64,000 nt of DNA from Apibacter adventoris (GCF_002964975.1 NZ_PSZM01000045.1:124001-188000), one strand, 5' to 3'; shown: positions 46,853-55,548, numbered from the stretch's first letter. The notes: generated by a model not told the origin, from the sequence alone. A program made the numbers and translations.

Positions 46853-48721
46853 TTGAAAAAAGCCTTAATTATACAAAATAAATACATAGGAGATGTTTTA
46901 GTCGCAAGTATTATTGCAAAAAATATCAAATCCGTTTTTCCCGATATTGAGGTACATTTCTTTTGTTACAATAAAGCCATCAGCATATTGGATAATAATC
47001 CTTATATAAATAAAATTATAGATTTTGATGATACTGAGCTAAAAAAAATACCTGTATTATGGAAATATGCCCAATGTATTAGAAAAGAAAAATATGATAT
47101 TATTTTTGACCCTTATGCAAAGTTGCAAAGCCGTTTTATTATTTTATTTTCAAATGCTAAACGAAGAATAAGTTTCAATAAACCTTTTTTTAAAAATCTA
47201 TATACGGATGTATTTTTGGAAGAAAAATATCCAAAAATTGTCTGCTGTACTTCTATAGAAAATAGGTGTTTACTTCTCACTCCTTTCTTTCAAGACTTTT
47301 CAACTATAAATTTTCAAACAGAAATATTTCTGAAGGATTCTGAAATTGCTGATGCCCGCAAGCTTATGTCTCAAGCAGGAATTACCTTTTCTAAGCCCAT
47401 TTTAATGATAGGGGTATTAGGTAGTGTTCTAGATAAATCTTGGCCTCTAGAATATATGTCTGAATTGATTAATTTATTAACTCAAAATTTTAATGTAGAT
47501 ATATTATTAAATTATATTCCTAATCAAAAAAAAGAAGTTGAAAATATTTTAAAAAACGTCACAAACAAAAAACCAATATATTCAAATATTTTAGGAAAGA
47601 ATATAAGAGAATTTTCTGCTATTTTAAAAAATTGTACTGCCTTGATAGCTAATGAAGGAGGAGCTGTTAATACAGCAAAGGCAATAGATATACCAACTTT
47701 TTCAATTTTCTCGCCTCACAAATTCAGAAAAGATTGGGGGTGTTATGAGAATCTTTTTATACATAAGAGTTTTCATCTCATGGATATTTTTCCTGAAGTA
47801 TACCAGGAATTTTCCATAAAGGAAATTCTAAAAAACCCAACTCCTTTTTACAAACTAATGTCTCCTGATAAGGTATTACCAAATATTGATAAATATTTAC
47901 AAGAAGTGCTAAAAATAAGTCCTAAAGGAAAAACTTTTTCTAAAATACCCTCTTTACATCCTAAAATTACTGCTTTAGCTATTACTTATAATGAAGAAGC
48001 AAACATTGACAGATATTTGAATGATATATCATTTGCAGATGAAATTATTATTGTAGATTCTTACAGTACTGATAATACTAAAAACAAATTTTTAAAATAT
48101 CCAAATGTAAAATTTATAGAACGCAAATTTGATAATTTTACCAATCAAAAGAATTTTGCAATTTCACAGGCTTCTAATGATTGGATTATTTTTTTTGATT
48201 TAGATGAGCACATTCCTGAAGGTTTAAAAATTGAAATTCTTACGACTGTTAATTCTGAAAACACTAAAGATGCGTATTGGGTATATCGAAATTTCTTTTT
48301 TTCAGGTAAGCATATAAAATATAGTGGTTGGAAAAATGATAAGGTTATAAGACTTTTCAAAAAAAATAAGGTTCATTACAGAGAAAATAAATTTGTACAT
48401 GAAGAAATTATTTGTGATACTAAAGCCGGATTTTTAAAACACAAGATTGACCATTTTTCTTTTAATTCTATAGATTCTTATCACAAAAAATTAAATCAAT
48501 ATGCAAGTTTAAAAGCTGAAGAATTATTTAAAAAAAGGAAAAAACCAAACTTTTTTCATTATTATATAAAACCAGCTTTTCGATTTTTTAGCCACTATTT
48601 TTTACAATTAGGTTTTTTAGATGGAAAATCCGGATACATAATTGCTAAAATGTATGCTCAATATGTATTGGATCGTTATAAATACTTGGATCAATTATGG
48701 AATGAAAATAGAAAACTGTAA
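46853..48721 (+). CDS. fused GT9 heptosyltransferase-like and GT2 glycosyltransferase
   Basis: A 622-residue two-domain protein. Residues about 1-345 are a GT-B fold GT9 domain (KKALIIQNKYIGDVLVASIIAKNI; LIANEGGAVNTAKAIDIPTFSIF), as in LPS heptosyltransferases. Residues about 370-622 are a GT-A fold GT2 domain of the WaaE/KdtX type (ITALAITYNEEANIDRYLND; IIVDSYSTDNT; the metal site FFDLDEHIPEG). The start is TTG, chosen because the GT9 N-terminus begins exactly there and no upstream ATG exists in frame. The two activities are usually separate genes, so a bifunctional lipopolysaccharide-core enzyme is likely. A hairpin overlaps the stop codon. Confidence 0.88.
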   Translation: MKKALIIQNKYIGDVLVASIIAKNIKSVFPDIEVHFFCYNKAISILDNNPYINKIIDFDDTELKKIPVLWKYAQCIRKEKYDIIFDPYAKLQSRFIILFSNAKRRISFNKPFFKNLYTDVFLEEKYPKIVCCTSIENRCLLLTPFFQDFSTINFQTEIFLKDSEIADARKLMSQAGITFSKPILMIGVLGSVLDKSWPLEYMSELINLLTQNFNVDILLNYIPNQKKEVENILKNVTNKKPIYSNILGKNIREFSAILKNCTALIANEGGAVNTAKAIDIPTFSIFSPHKFRKDWGCYENLFIHKSFHLMDIFPEVYQEFSIKEILKNPTPFYKLMSPDKVLPNIDKYLQEVLKISPKGKTFSKIPSLHPKITALAITYNEEANIDRYLNDISFADEIIIVDSYSTDNTKNKFLKYPNVKFIERKFDNFTNQKNFAISQASNDWIIFFDLDEHIPEGLKIEILTTVNSENTKDAYWVYRNFFFSGKHIKYSGWKNDKVIRLFKKNKVHYRENKFVHEEIICDTKAGFLKHKIDHFSFNSIDSYHKKLNQYASLKAEELFKKRKKPNFFHYYIKPAFRFFSHYFLQLGFLDGKSGYIIAKMYAQYVLDRYKYLDQLWNENRKL

Positions 48722-48741
48722 ATATAATATTTACAGTTTTC
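48711..48741. terminator. hairpin overlapping the stop of the fusion glycosyltransferase
   Basis: GAAAACTGTAAATAT (48711-48725) and ATATTTACAGTTTTC (48727-48741) are exact reverse complements. The stem includes the stop codon and ends in TTTTC; it sits between convergent genes. T and A runs are short, so efficiency is uncertain. Confidence 0.6.
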
Positions 48742-48777
48742 AAAAAGTATAAAATTTATATTTGGAAAGAACACTTA

Positions 48778-51093
48778 TTATCTATTTCCTCCTTCTTTTT
48801 TAGTATTATCTTTTATTTCTTTTCTTTCTGTCTTTTTAATTTTACCATTAGCAAAGGTATATTTAACTGCTAAACTTATTCTTCTACTCTCCCAATCAAA
48901 TCTTCCATCTATATAACTAGGAATAATTTTATTAAATTGAGAATGCTGAGCATTAAACAAATCTGAAATCCGCACAGTAAAACTTAATTTATCATCCATA
49001 AATGCTTTTTTTACAGAAAGATCTATTTTCCATTGCTCTTTATAATTATTTTGTAAATCTTTATTTTTGGATTTGTAAAATCCAAATAATTGTACACTAA
49101 TAGATTTGGGTAGAGTAAATGTATTATTTATCTTTAGAGTATGAGAATCTATATTTCTTTTGCTCCATTTATTTTGAATAGTTCCTGAAATTTTCCCCCA
49201 ATAATATTCAAACCCAGAATTTATACTCCACCATTTAAATGGATTATAATTAATATCCAACTCTCCACCATACTGATTATTGCCCTCTGTATTTTCACTT
49301 ACAATTTCTATATAAGTAGGTTGTTCTATAAAACGTTGTAGTATCTGATCTTTTATATCTCTTATAAAAATATTTGCACCTATATACAATTTTGAAAGAT
49401 TGGTAGATATTCCCATTTCGTAAGAATTAGTATATTCCGGCTTAATATTTTCATTACCTGAATAAACTATGGTACCAATTGAAAACTGCGGGACTGGAGA
49501 AAATAGGCCTGCCCAAGGTCGGTCTATCCTTCTGGAATAATTAAATGATATTTCTGTTTTCTTTTCTTTTCCCAATTTATATCCTGCATGTAATGTCGGA
49601 TAAATCTGATAGGTATAATCCTTAAAATTTTTCGAATTAGCAAAGTCTGTGTTAGTTCTGGTATCAGAATATTCTCCTCTTATACCTGCCTTTATTCCCA
49701 ATCTAGTCCATTCTTTCTTATATTCTACATATAAACTATAAATATCTCTGTCAAATTCATAAAAGTTTTTGGTCAACACACCATATTTATCCCTAAATTT
49801 ATTTAAACGAAACTCTGCTCCTGCTGTTAATTCTGAATTATTTGAAAGCGGATTGGTATAGTCTAAATTTGCCCGAAAATTTTCTTCTTTCTGATTCCAT
49901 AATTCTAATCCTTGTAATGTAGAGTTGCTTTCTGTATCTTCATAATATTTATCATAATTAGCCTGAACTTCTATCTTATGTCCAGATTTTGCGAACTCAG
50001 ATTTATAAAATAAATCGTATTCCTGATTTTTTATATGGTAACTATAATTTTGTTGATAAAATTTTTCATTATAAATACTAGATTCTAAACTATTATTTTC
50101 AGTTTCTGAATTATTTCCCGATTGATATGTATATAATGATAATGTATTCTTGTCATTCAAAAAATAATCAAATCCTATTTTACCTGACCGATTAATGGGC
50201 TTGCCATTTAATTTTGATGTTTGAAGAGAATGAGTACTCTCTCTAAATAAATAAGCTGAATTTTGCCAGTTCCATACATTATATGTGCCACTTCCGAAAA
50301 TATTGAATTTTTCAAAGCCCTGATTAAAATCAATACCTGTCGTATATTTTGAATTTGCTCCGTGGATATAATTTGTATTCAAATTTATATAAGTACCTTT
50401 TTTGGAACCTTTTTTCAAAATAATATTGATTATTCCGGATTTTCCTTCCGGAGAATATTTGGCCGGAGGATTAGTAAGTACCTCTATTTTATCAATTAAA
50501 TCAGGAGGATATTGTCTCATAATTTGTTCAAAAGAGATAGTAGTGGGTTTTCCATCTACTAAAATTTTTACATTGGAACTTCCTCTTAAAGAAATTTGAT
50601 TGTCTTGATTAACATATATACCGGGAATTGTATTCATAACCTGAGATAAGTCTTGTGATGCTCCTGCTAAATCATCTCCCACGGTAACTACTTTCCTGTC
50701 TATTTGATTAACAATAGTTGTTTTTTTTCCTAATACAACCACTCCTTCTATTTCTTTTTCCTTAAATATTTTCTTCAATACTATAGTTCCTATATTAATA
50801 GAAGAATCTGCAATACTAAACGATAGCTCTTTCTTTTCATACCCAAATTCTTCTATTAATAAAATATATTTTCCCTCGGAAAGTAGTGTACTGAAATTAC
50901 CTTTTTCATCTGAAAAAAATTCTTTTATAGCATTCCCTTCTTTGAGTACAGATATTTGTGCCCCTGAAATTTCTCCAGAATTTGAATCTGTTTCTATTTT
51001 CCCTGTAATTTCTTTCATGTTTTGTGAAAAGGCAAAACAAGGTAAAAATAAGATAATATTTAACAAAAATATTTTTAAAACACTGTTTTTCAT
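48778..51093 (-). CDS. outer-membrane beta-barrel receptor-like protein (OMP_b-brl_3 type)
   Basis: A 771-residue protein with signal peptide (ends CFAFSQ), an N-terminal carboxypeptidase regulatory-like beta domain (about 25-115: ITGKIETDSNSGEISGAQISVLKEG), a plug-like domain (about 125-225: DLSQVMNTIPGIYVNQDNQISLRGSSNVKILVDG) and a long barrel. The plan is that of TonB-dependent receptors, but the family lacks a SusD partner and its ligand is unknown. The C-terminus is hydrophilic (KKTERKEIKDN) instead of ending in an aromatic residue. It lies 205 bases from the DUF2807 gene on the same strand and may belong to the BlaI/BlaR1 unit. Confidence 0.88.
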   Translation of the reverse strand: MKNSVLKIFLLNIILFLPCFAFSQNMKEITGKIETDSNSGEISGAQISVLKEGNAIKEFFSDEKGNFSTLLSEGKYILLIEEFGYEKKELSFSIADSSINIGTIVLKKIFKEKEIEGVVVLGKKTTIVNQIDRKVVTVGDDLAGASQDLSQVMNTIPGIYVNQDNQISLRGSSNVKILVDGKPTTISFEQIMRQYPPDLIDKIEVLTNPPAKYSPEGKSGIINIILKKGSKKGTYINLNTNYIHGANSKYTTGIDFNQGFEKFNIFGSGTYNVWNWQNSAYLFRESTHSLQTSKLNGKPINRSGKIGFDYFLNDKNTLSLYTYQSGNNSETENNSLESSIYNEKFYQQNYSYHIKNQEYDLFYKSEFAKSGHKIEVQANYDKYYEDTESNSTLQGLELWNQKEENFRANLDYTNPLSNNSELTAGAEFRLNKFRDKYGVLTKNFYEFDRDIYSLYVEYKKEWTRLGIKAGIRGEYSDTRTNTDFANSKNFKDYTYQIYPTLHAGYKLGKEKKTEISFNYSRRIDRPWAGLFSPVPQFSIGTIVYSGNENIKPEYTNSYEMGISTNLSKLYIGANIFIRDIKDQILQRFIEQPTYIEIVSENTEGNNQYGGELDINYNPFKWWSINSGFEYYWGKISGTIQNKWSKRNIDSHTLKINNTFTLPKSISVQLFGFYKSKNKDLQNNYKEQWKIDLSVKKAFMDDKLSFTVRISDLFNAQHSQFNKIIPSYIDGRFDWESRRISLAVKYTFANGKIKKTERKEIKDNTKKEGGNR

Positions 51094-51298
51094 AGCTATT
51101 AATTTCGATTTATTACTTTGTTATACATAATAGCAACTTATATAAGCAACTATTTTATACAATATGTATTAGATAGAGCTGCTTTGTTACATTAAATATG
51201 AATTTTTTGAATGCAATTGAAAATATTTTTATCTTTTTATAGAATTATTCTTTTTCATTCAAAAAAATCATTCTTAATAAAAATATAATTTAATTTTT

Positions 51299-52177
51299 TT
51301 ATAATTTTTTTATAGTTCCCGATCCAGAAGTTTTTGTCCTGATTAAATTAGCATTCCCTTTATAATATATATCTCCGGAACCCGATATACTTGCTGATAT
51401 AGTTTTTTCTGCAAATAGTGCTATAGTACCGGATCCTGATACTGAAACGTTTACATTTTCAGCTCTAAATTCATCTACTTTTATGTCTGAGGACCCTGAA
51501 ATTTGAATATTAAAATCTTGGGTTTTTCCTGTCAAAAGAAGGTCTGAGGATCCTGAAACGCTAACTTTAGTTATCGTCGAATTGACTTCCATTTTAACGT
51601 CACTTGAACCGGATAATTGTAAATTTGTATTATCTGCAATTAAATTTTTTACCAAGATATCCCCTGAACCTAATGTCTTTATTGTAAAATGACTTGCTTT
51701 TACATTTTTAAATATAATGTCTCCCGAACCAAAATTTAGAAGACTAAATTCAGATATATCTAAATCTTTTTTCACATAAATATCACCACTTCCTGCAGAT
51801 GTTATTGATTCTATTTTATCTACAGGTATATAAACCACCATTCTTTTTTTGGAAGATATATTCGTGTTTTTTTTAAATCTTACATATAATGTTCCTGACT
51901 TGCTTTCTATCTCAATAAAATCTATCAGATTAGATTCTGCTTCTACAGTTATATCTCCTACATTACCATCTGTTAAAACAATATCTATAGAACTGCGGGA
52001 AGATATTTCTGTATAGTTATCTACTTTTTGAATTTTCTTTATTAGTTCTCCGTTACCTACTATTATTTCTTTAGATGAGAAACTATAATTTTTTTCCTGT
52101 TTTTGAGCTTTTTCTATTTGTGAATTACAACTTTGAAAAACTCCTAATAGAGCTAAAATTAATATTGTAAATCTCAT
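51299..52177 (-). CDS. head GIN / DUF2807 domain lipoprotein
   Basis: A 292-residue protein with lipobox LGVFQSC (Cys17). The rest is a DUF2807 beta-solenoid made of about nine turns, each marked by SGSGD or SGSSD (GSGDIYVKKDL, GSGDIIFKNV, GSGDILVKNL, SGSSDVKM, SGSSDLLLTG, SGSSDIKVDE, SGSGTIALFA, SGSGDIYYKG, SGSGTIKKL). Such proteins are widespread in Bacteroidota and often called auto-transporter adhesin head GIN; function is not established. It follows blaR1-like by 23 bases, so it is part of the same operon. Confidence 0.88.
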   Translation of the reverse strand: MRFTILILALLGVFQSCNSQIEKAQKQEKNYSFSSKEIIVGNGELIKKIQKVDNYTEISSRSSIDIVLTDGNVGDITVEAESNLIDFIEIESKSGTLYVRFKKNTNISSKKRMVVYIPVDKIESITSAGSGDIYVKKDLDISEFSLLNFGSGDIIFKNVKASHFTIKTLGSGDILVKNLIADNTNLQLSGSSDVKMEVNSTITKVSVSGSSDLLLTGKTQDFNIQISGSSDIKVDEFRAENVNVSVSGSGTIALFAEKTISASISGSGDIYYKGNANLIRTKTSGSGTIKKL

Positions 52178-52200
52178 ATTTTTATTATTAAAAATTGGTT

Positions 52201-53880
52201 TTAGTTTTTAGATAAATTTCTTATTTGTCTTCCTAAACTACTCATTTCCTGTCTAAATTTTCTCATTTCCTCCTTAAACTCATCCATATCACTTTTTTCC
52301 GATGATCTATTTACTAATATGGTTATATCTCTTGAATTATCTTTTTTTATTTTCTGCTTTATGTTTACGTCATTCTCCATTTCTTTATCAATTTTTTGTG
52401 TATTATAAGGTTTCGAAATTTCACGACTCTTTTTTTCCATCTCTTCTACTTTCTTCTTCGGGTCCGTTGAATTATAATAATACTTAACAGTAATTTGTTC
52501 TTTTTTTGATCTTGATTTTATCGGAAAATCTTTGTATGAGTATGTATTATTATCTTCTTTACTATTTGTATTTCTTATCCAAATTTTTTGTTTATCTTCT
52601 TCATTTAGTTCTTTAATTGCAAAAGCTTTTTCTATTTCTTCTGTATTACTGTTTTCAAAAATCTTAGAAAATTCTTCTTTAGGCAATTTTGATACTTTTT
52701 GGTTCTTCTCATTTTTAAAAATTTTATCAAGAGCTTCTTTAGATGTAGATATTACATATGCTTTATTTCCTACCATAAGTGTATCTATATAATCATGAGA
52801 ACCACTCTCCAATGTGTCTTTTAAATAATTAGATATTTCATCTATTTGTAATGCTTGTTTTAATTGCTCTTTTTGTCTAGATGTTAATTCATTCGTAATT
52901 TTATCTTGAGCATACACTTTATTGCTGAAAATATAAACTAAGATTAAAATAAAAGGTAAGCTGAAAAACTGTAATAAGATGGCCCTGGTTGAATTTTTCT
53001 TTCTAGTCATCATTAGTAGCCGTTTTTTAGTCAATATATAATTGAAATTACTGGCAATAGGAACCGCTTGTTTTACTTGAATTGTATCTAATATGAGTTT
53101 TTGATATTCATAAATATCTGTTTTTGTTTTTAAAACTGAGTCATCAGCCAGGAATTCATGATTAAGCTGTATAGCTTTTTTAAATAAATAAAAAGCAGGA
53201 TTGAACCAAAATATAGATTTTATTAATTCAATAATTAAAATATCTATAGAATGTTTCTGTCTTATATGAGCTATTTCATGCTCTAATAATTCTTTTCTGG
53301 AAAAATTTTCGTTTATATTTTGTTTTGGTATAAATATATATTTCCAAAAACTATAGAGTGGTTCTTTCCGTTCATTAATAACAAGAAAGATTCCATTATA
53401 ACTCATCTTTTTACTTTTAAAGACATTTAAATAGATTCTAAAAAAATTAATTAAAAATTTTATAATTAATAAGGAAGATGTACTTATATAAAAAAATAAC
53501 AGAATATTCTCCCATTTAAAAAATTTCACCCTTTCTGATATTGTATGTTTCTTTGTTTCTTTTAATAAAATAGTATGCCGGGGTGAATTAATACCTGCAT
53601 TTTTCTCAGTAATTTCAATAGTATTTTCGTTTTTTTTATTTTCAATATTTTCTTTTGCCTTTATCTGCGTTTTTTTCAAGAAAGTTTCTTGTATATTTTC
53701 AATTAAATTTTCTCTATTGGGTAATGTGATAAAAAAGAAAGGAATTGATAAAGATAAACTTAAGGTTATCAATAAATAAGCTCGGTTAAATCTGAACATT
53801 TTCTCTTTTTGCAATAAAAGGAAATAAAACCCTATAAAAAAAGATGAACATAAAACAACTTTAAAAAAATACTCAATCAT
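52201..53880 (-). CDS. BlaR1-like M56 family antirepressor metalloprotease
   Basis: A 559-residue membrane protein starting MIEYFFKVVL at 53880; a longer frame from 53910 is rejected because it overlaps the regulator too far. Helices occur at about 5-22, 33-52, 123-148 and 285-307. The zinc motif HEIAH lies in LLEHEIAHIRQKHSIDIL, with the downstream Glu in NHEFLADDSVL. The roughly 240-residue C-terminal part is outside the membrane, rich in Lys, Glu and Asn, and is not a penicillin-binding domain, so it senses something other than beta-lactams or an unknown signal. Its start overlaps the blaI-like stop by 8 bases: translational coupling. Confidence 0.88.
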   Translation of the reverse strand: MIEYFFKVVLCSSFFIGFYFLLLQKEKMFRFNRAYLLITLSLSLSIPFFFITLPNRENLIENIQETFLKKTQIKAKENIENKKNENTIEITEKNAGINSPRHTILLKETKKHTISERVKFFKWENILLFFYISTSSLLIIKFLINFFRIYLNVFKSKKMSYNGIFLVINERKEPLYSFWKYIFIPKQNINENFSRKELLEHEIAHIRQKHSIDILIIELIKSIFWFNPAFYLFKKAIQLNHEFLADDSVLKTKTDIYEYQKLILDTIQVKQAVPIASNFNYILTKKRLLMMTRKKNSTRAILLQFFSLPFILILVYIFSNKVYAQDKITNELTSRQKEQLKQALQIDEISNYLKDTLESGSHDYIDTLMVGNKAYVISTSKEALDKIFKNEKNQKVSKLPKEEFSKIFENSNTEEIEKAFAIKELNEEDKQKIWIRNTNSKEDNNTYSYKDFPIKSRSKKEQITVKYYYNSTDPKKKVEEMEKKSREISKPYNTQKIDKEMENDVNIKQKIKKDNSRDITILVNRSSEKSDMDEFKEEMRKFRQEMSSLGRQIRNLSKN

Positions 53881-54253
53881 TTTTTTTCTTTTTTTGAATT
53901 TCAGAATCAACTAACTTTTTTAAACTTTCTAGTTCCTCAATTGTTAAATCATTAGATGAAGTGAAAAATGAGGCAAATTGAGGAGCAGAATTATTAAAAA
54001 ATTTATTTATAATCCCTTTAACTTCTTTAGAAAAATAATCTGATTTTTTTACTAAAGGATAATATTGTCGAGAATTACCAAATACCTCATAGGACAGAAA
54101 TCCTTTGTCTTGCAACCTCTTTAGTAAAGTAGCTATGGTAGTAGTTGCCGGTTTAGGTTCCGGATAGCATTCAATAATTTCTTTTAAAAAAATTTTTTCC
54201 GCTCTCCATATATACCCCATTAACTGTTCTTCCTTTTTAGATAAATTCATCAT
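53873..54253 (-). CDS. BlaI/MecI/CopY-family transcriptional repressor
   Basis: A 126-residue winged-helix repressor. The N-terminal MNLSKKEEQLMGYIWRAEKIFLKEIIE matches the family start and TTTIATLLKRLQDKGFLSYEVFGNSRQYYPLV the recognition helix and wing. The cleavage-site region (NKFFNNSAPQFASFF) is where BlaR1 partners cut. It is the first gene of the operon blaI-like, blaR1-like, DUF2807, followed by an OMP. An inverted repeat that overlaps its own -7 element suggests autoregulation. ATG at 54253 or 54250 are both possible starts. Confidence 0.92.
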   Translation of the reverse strand: MMNLSKKEEQLMGYIWRAEKIFLKEIIECYPEPKPATTTIATLLKRLQDKGFLSYEVFGNSRQYYPLVKKSDYFSKEVKGIINKFFNNSAPQFASFFTSSNDLTIEELESLKKLVDSEIQKKKKND

Positions 54254-54289
54254 TCTATATTTATAGATCTTGTTCTACAAATATAGAAT
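54252..54289 (-). promoter_or_regulatory. candidate BlaI operator overlapping the promoter of its own operon
   Basis: ATTCTATATTT (54252-54262) and AAATATAGAAT (54279-54289) are an exact 11-bp inverted repeat with 16 bases between. The minus-strand -7 element TATATTTG (54278-54285, exact TAnnTTTG) lies inside the distal arm, and the proximal arm touches the start codon. Binding of a BlaI dimer pair would block both RNA polymerase and ribosome access. Confidence 0.5.
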
Positions 54290-54828
54290 ATTTTTTAAAA
54301 GTATGTTAGTTTTTAAAAATTTTTTTTTTAACCTTTTATTATAACTAAAAAATAATTTGGAGATATTTAAGATCGTCCATTTATTTATTATATTAAATAT
54401 ATATAAATATGTATAATTTATTTTATCTAATAGTATTGAATACCAAATGTATAAAGTAAATTATAGAAATTTATTTAATCAATAATATTAAACTATTTTT
54501 ATTATACTTATTTCATTTGATCAAAGTAAAATGTTGAATTTTCATTGTAAGCAAGAGATTAATAATGTAATTGTGATATATATCATAGAATATAAAATAT
54601 TAATTAAAATATAGATCCTAATTCATTCCTTTTTTATAAAAATAATATATTTAAATTTTATTATTTAATTCATTTTATAAAAAAAATAAATATTAAAAAA
54701 TATGTTTACTTCATTAGTGGTATAAAATAAATTTATATGATAAATCTATGTACTATTCTAATTTTACAAAAGTGACTACTACAAGTAATTTGTTATAGAA
54801 CTAAAAAATAAACCCATTAAATTAACTT
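54290..54828. other. gene-free AT-rich stretch upstream of the small-RNA array
   Basis: About 540 bases without ORFs. If the array is sigma-54-dependent, the activator site for the first unit should lie here; no clear dyad was found. Confidence 0.4.
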
Positions 54829-54844
54829 TGGCATGGCTTTTGAT
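54829..54844 (+). promoter_or_regulatory. sigma-54-like -24/-12 element, unit 1
   Basis: TGGCATGGCTTTTGAT: the GG and GA are 10 bases apart. The -24 box is good; the -12 C is replaced by A, so the match is partial. Confidence 0.35.
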
Positions 54845-54854
54845 AAATATAGAA

Positions 54855-54918
54855 TAATTCATTAAGACAGTGAATTTTCATAGTAGTTAGTTTTGACCCC
54901 GCTTTTTGCGGGGTTTTT
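54855..54918 (+). ncRNA. putative small RNA, unit 1
   Basis: Predicted start is 12 bases after the -12 element and the end is the T run. The core differs from the other units only at its 5' edge (ATTAAGACAG for ATAAGGCAG). The terminator stem is ACCCCGC/GCGGGGT (54896-54902 with 54908-54914) with a TTTTT loop. About 64 nt. Confidence 0.6.
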
Positions 54919-55076
54919 ATTCTTCAGTATTTTTTATTTATAGTACTTTATATATTGGATATAATCTTAATATGATCATTAACACATCAGTAATTTAACT
55001 TATTTTAATATTTCTGGACCATTTATTAAATATTTAACTATATTTTAACATTTGTTTATATTATTTTAATTACACG

Positions 55077-55092
55077 TGGCACAAATCTTGCT
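55077..55092 (+). promoter_or_regulatory. sigma-54-like -24/-12 element, unit 2
   Basis: TGGCACAAATCTTGCT matches the consensus TGGCAC-N5-TTGC(A/T) with GG and GC exactly 10 bases apart. Best match of the four. Confidence 0.6.
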
Positions 55093-55102
55093 CAATAATA
55101 TA

Positions 55103-55165
55103 TAATTCATAAGGCAGTGAATTTTCATAGTAGTTAGTTTTGACCCCGCTTTTTGCGGGGTTTTT
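55103..55165 (+). ncRNA. putative small RNA, unit 2
   Basis: About 63 nt from the predicted start to the last T of the terminator. Core ATAAGGCAGTGAATTTTCAT is followed by AGTAGTTAG, then GACCCCGC/GCGGGGT with a TTTTT loop and TTTTT tail. No internal ATG; a GTG opens a six-codon frame ending at TAG. Confidence 0.65.
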
Positions 55166-55334
55166 ATTCTTCAGTATTTTTTATTTATAGTACTTTTTAT
55201 AAATTGGATATAATCTTAATATAATCATTAATATATCTGCAATTTATCTTATTTAATTGATTCTATTATTATTGAATCATTTATTAAATATTTAACTATA
55301 TTTTAACATTTATTTATATTATTTTAATTTCATA

Positions 55335-55350
55335 TGGCATAAATCTTGCT
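55335..55350 (+). promoter_or_regulatory. sigma-54-like -24/-12 element, unit 3
   Basis: TGGCATAAATCTTGCT, GG and GC 10 bases apart, one base off in the -24 box (CAT for CAC). Confidence 0.55.
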
Positions 55351-55360
55351 CAATAATATA

Positions 55361-55424
55361 TAATTCATAAGGCAGTGAATTTTCATAGTAGTTAGTTTTG
55401 GCCCCGCTTTTTGCGGGGTTTTTT
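55361..55424 (+). ncRNA. putative small RNA, unit 3
   Basis: About 64 nt. Core identical to unit 2; terminator GGCCCCGC/GCGGGGTT with TTTTT loop and six T. The single difference before the stem (GG for GA) lies outside the conserved pairs. Confidence 0.65.
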
Positions 55425-55460
55425 ATTTTTTAACATTTTTAACTTTTAATAAATATTTTA

Positions 55461-55476
55461 CGGCATTAATTTTGAT
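55461..55476 (+). promoter_or_regulatory. sigma-54-like -24/-12 element, unit 4
   Basis: CGGCATTAATTTTGAT, GG and GA 10 bases apart; same weaker -12 box as unit 1. Confidence 0.35.
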
Positions 55477-55486
55477 ATATTGTACA

Positions 55487-55548
55487 TGTTCATAAGGCAG
55501 TGAATTTTCATAGTAGTTAGTTTTAACCTCGCAAAAAAGCGAGGTTTT
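55487..55548 (+). ncRNA. putative small RNA, unit 4
   Basis: About 62 nt. Core identical to units 2 and 3. The terminator differs: AACCTCGC (55525-55532), loop AAAAAA, GCGAGGTT (55539-55546). Relative to the others a C-G pair has become T-A on both sides, so pairing is preserved while the loop changes from T to A. Confidence 0.6.

Noticed and set aside
53881-53910. Longer start for the BlaR1-like gene
   Set aside because: Ten extra basic residues translated from inside blaI; the ATG at 53880 gives the usual short overlap and a membrane-protein N-terminus.
55117-55138. A six-codon leader peptide (GTG start, ending TAG) inside each array unit, as in an attenuator
   Set aside because: The purine stretch is too close to the GTG, the peptide has no repeated amino acid, and no gene follows the terminators.
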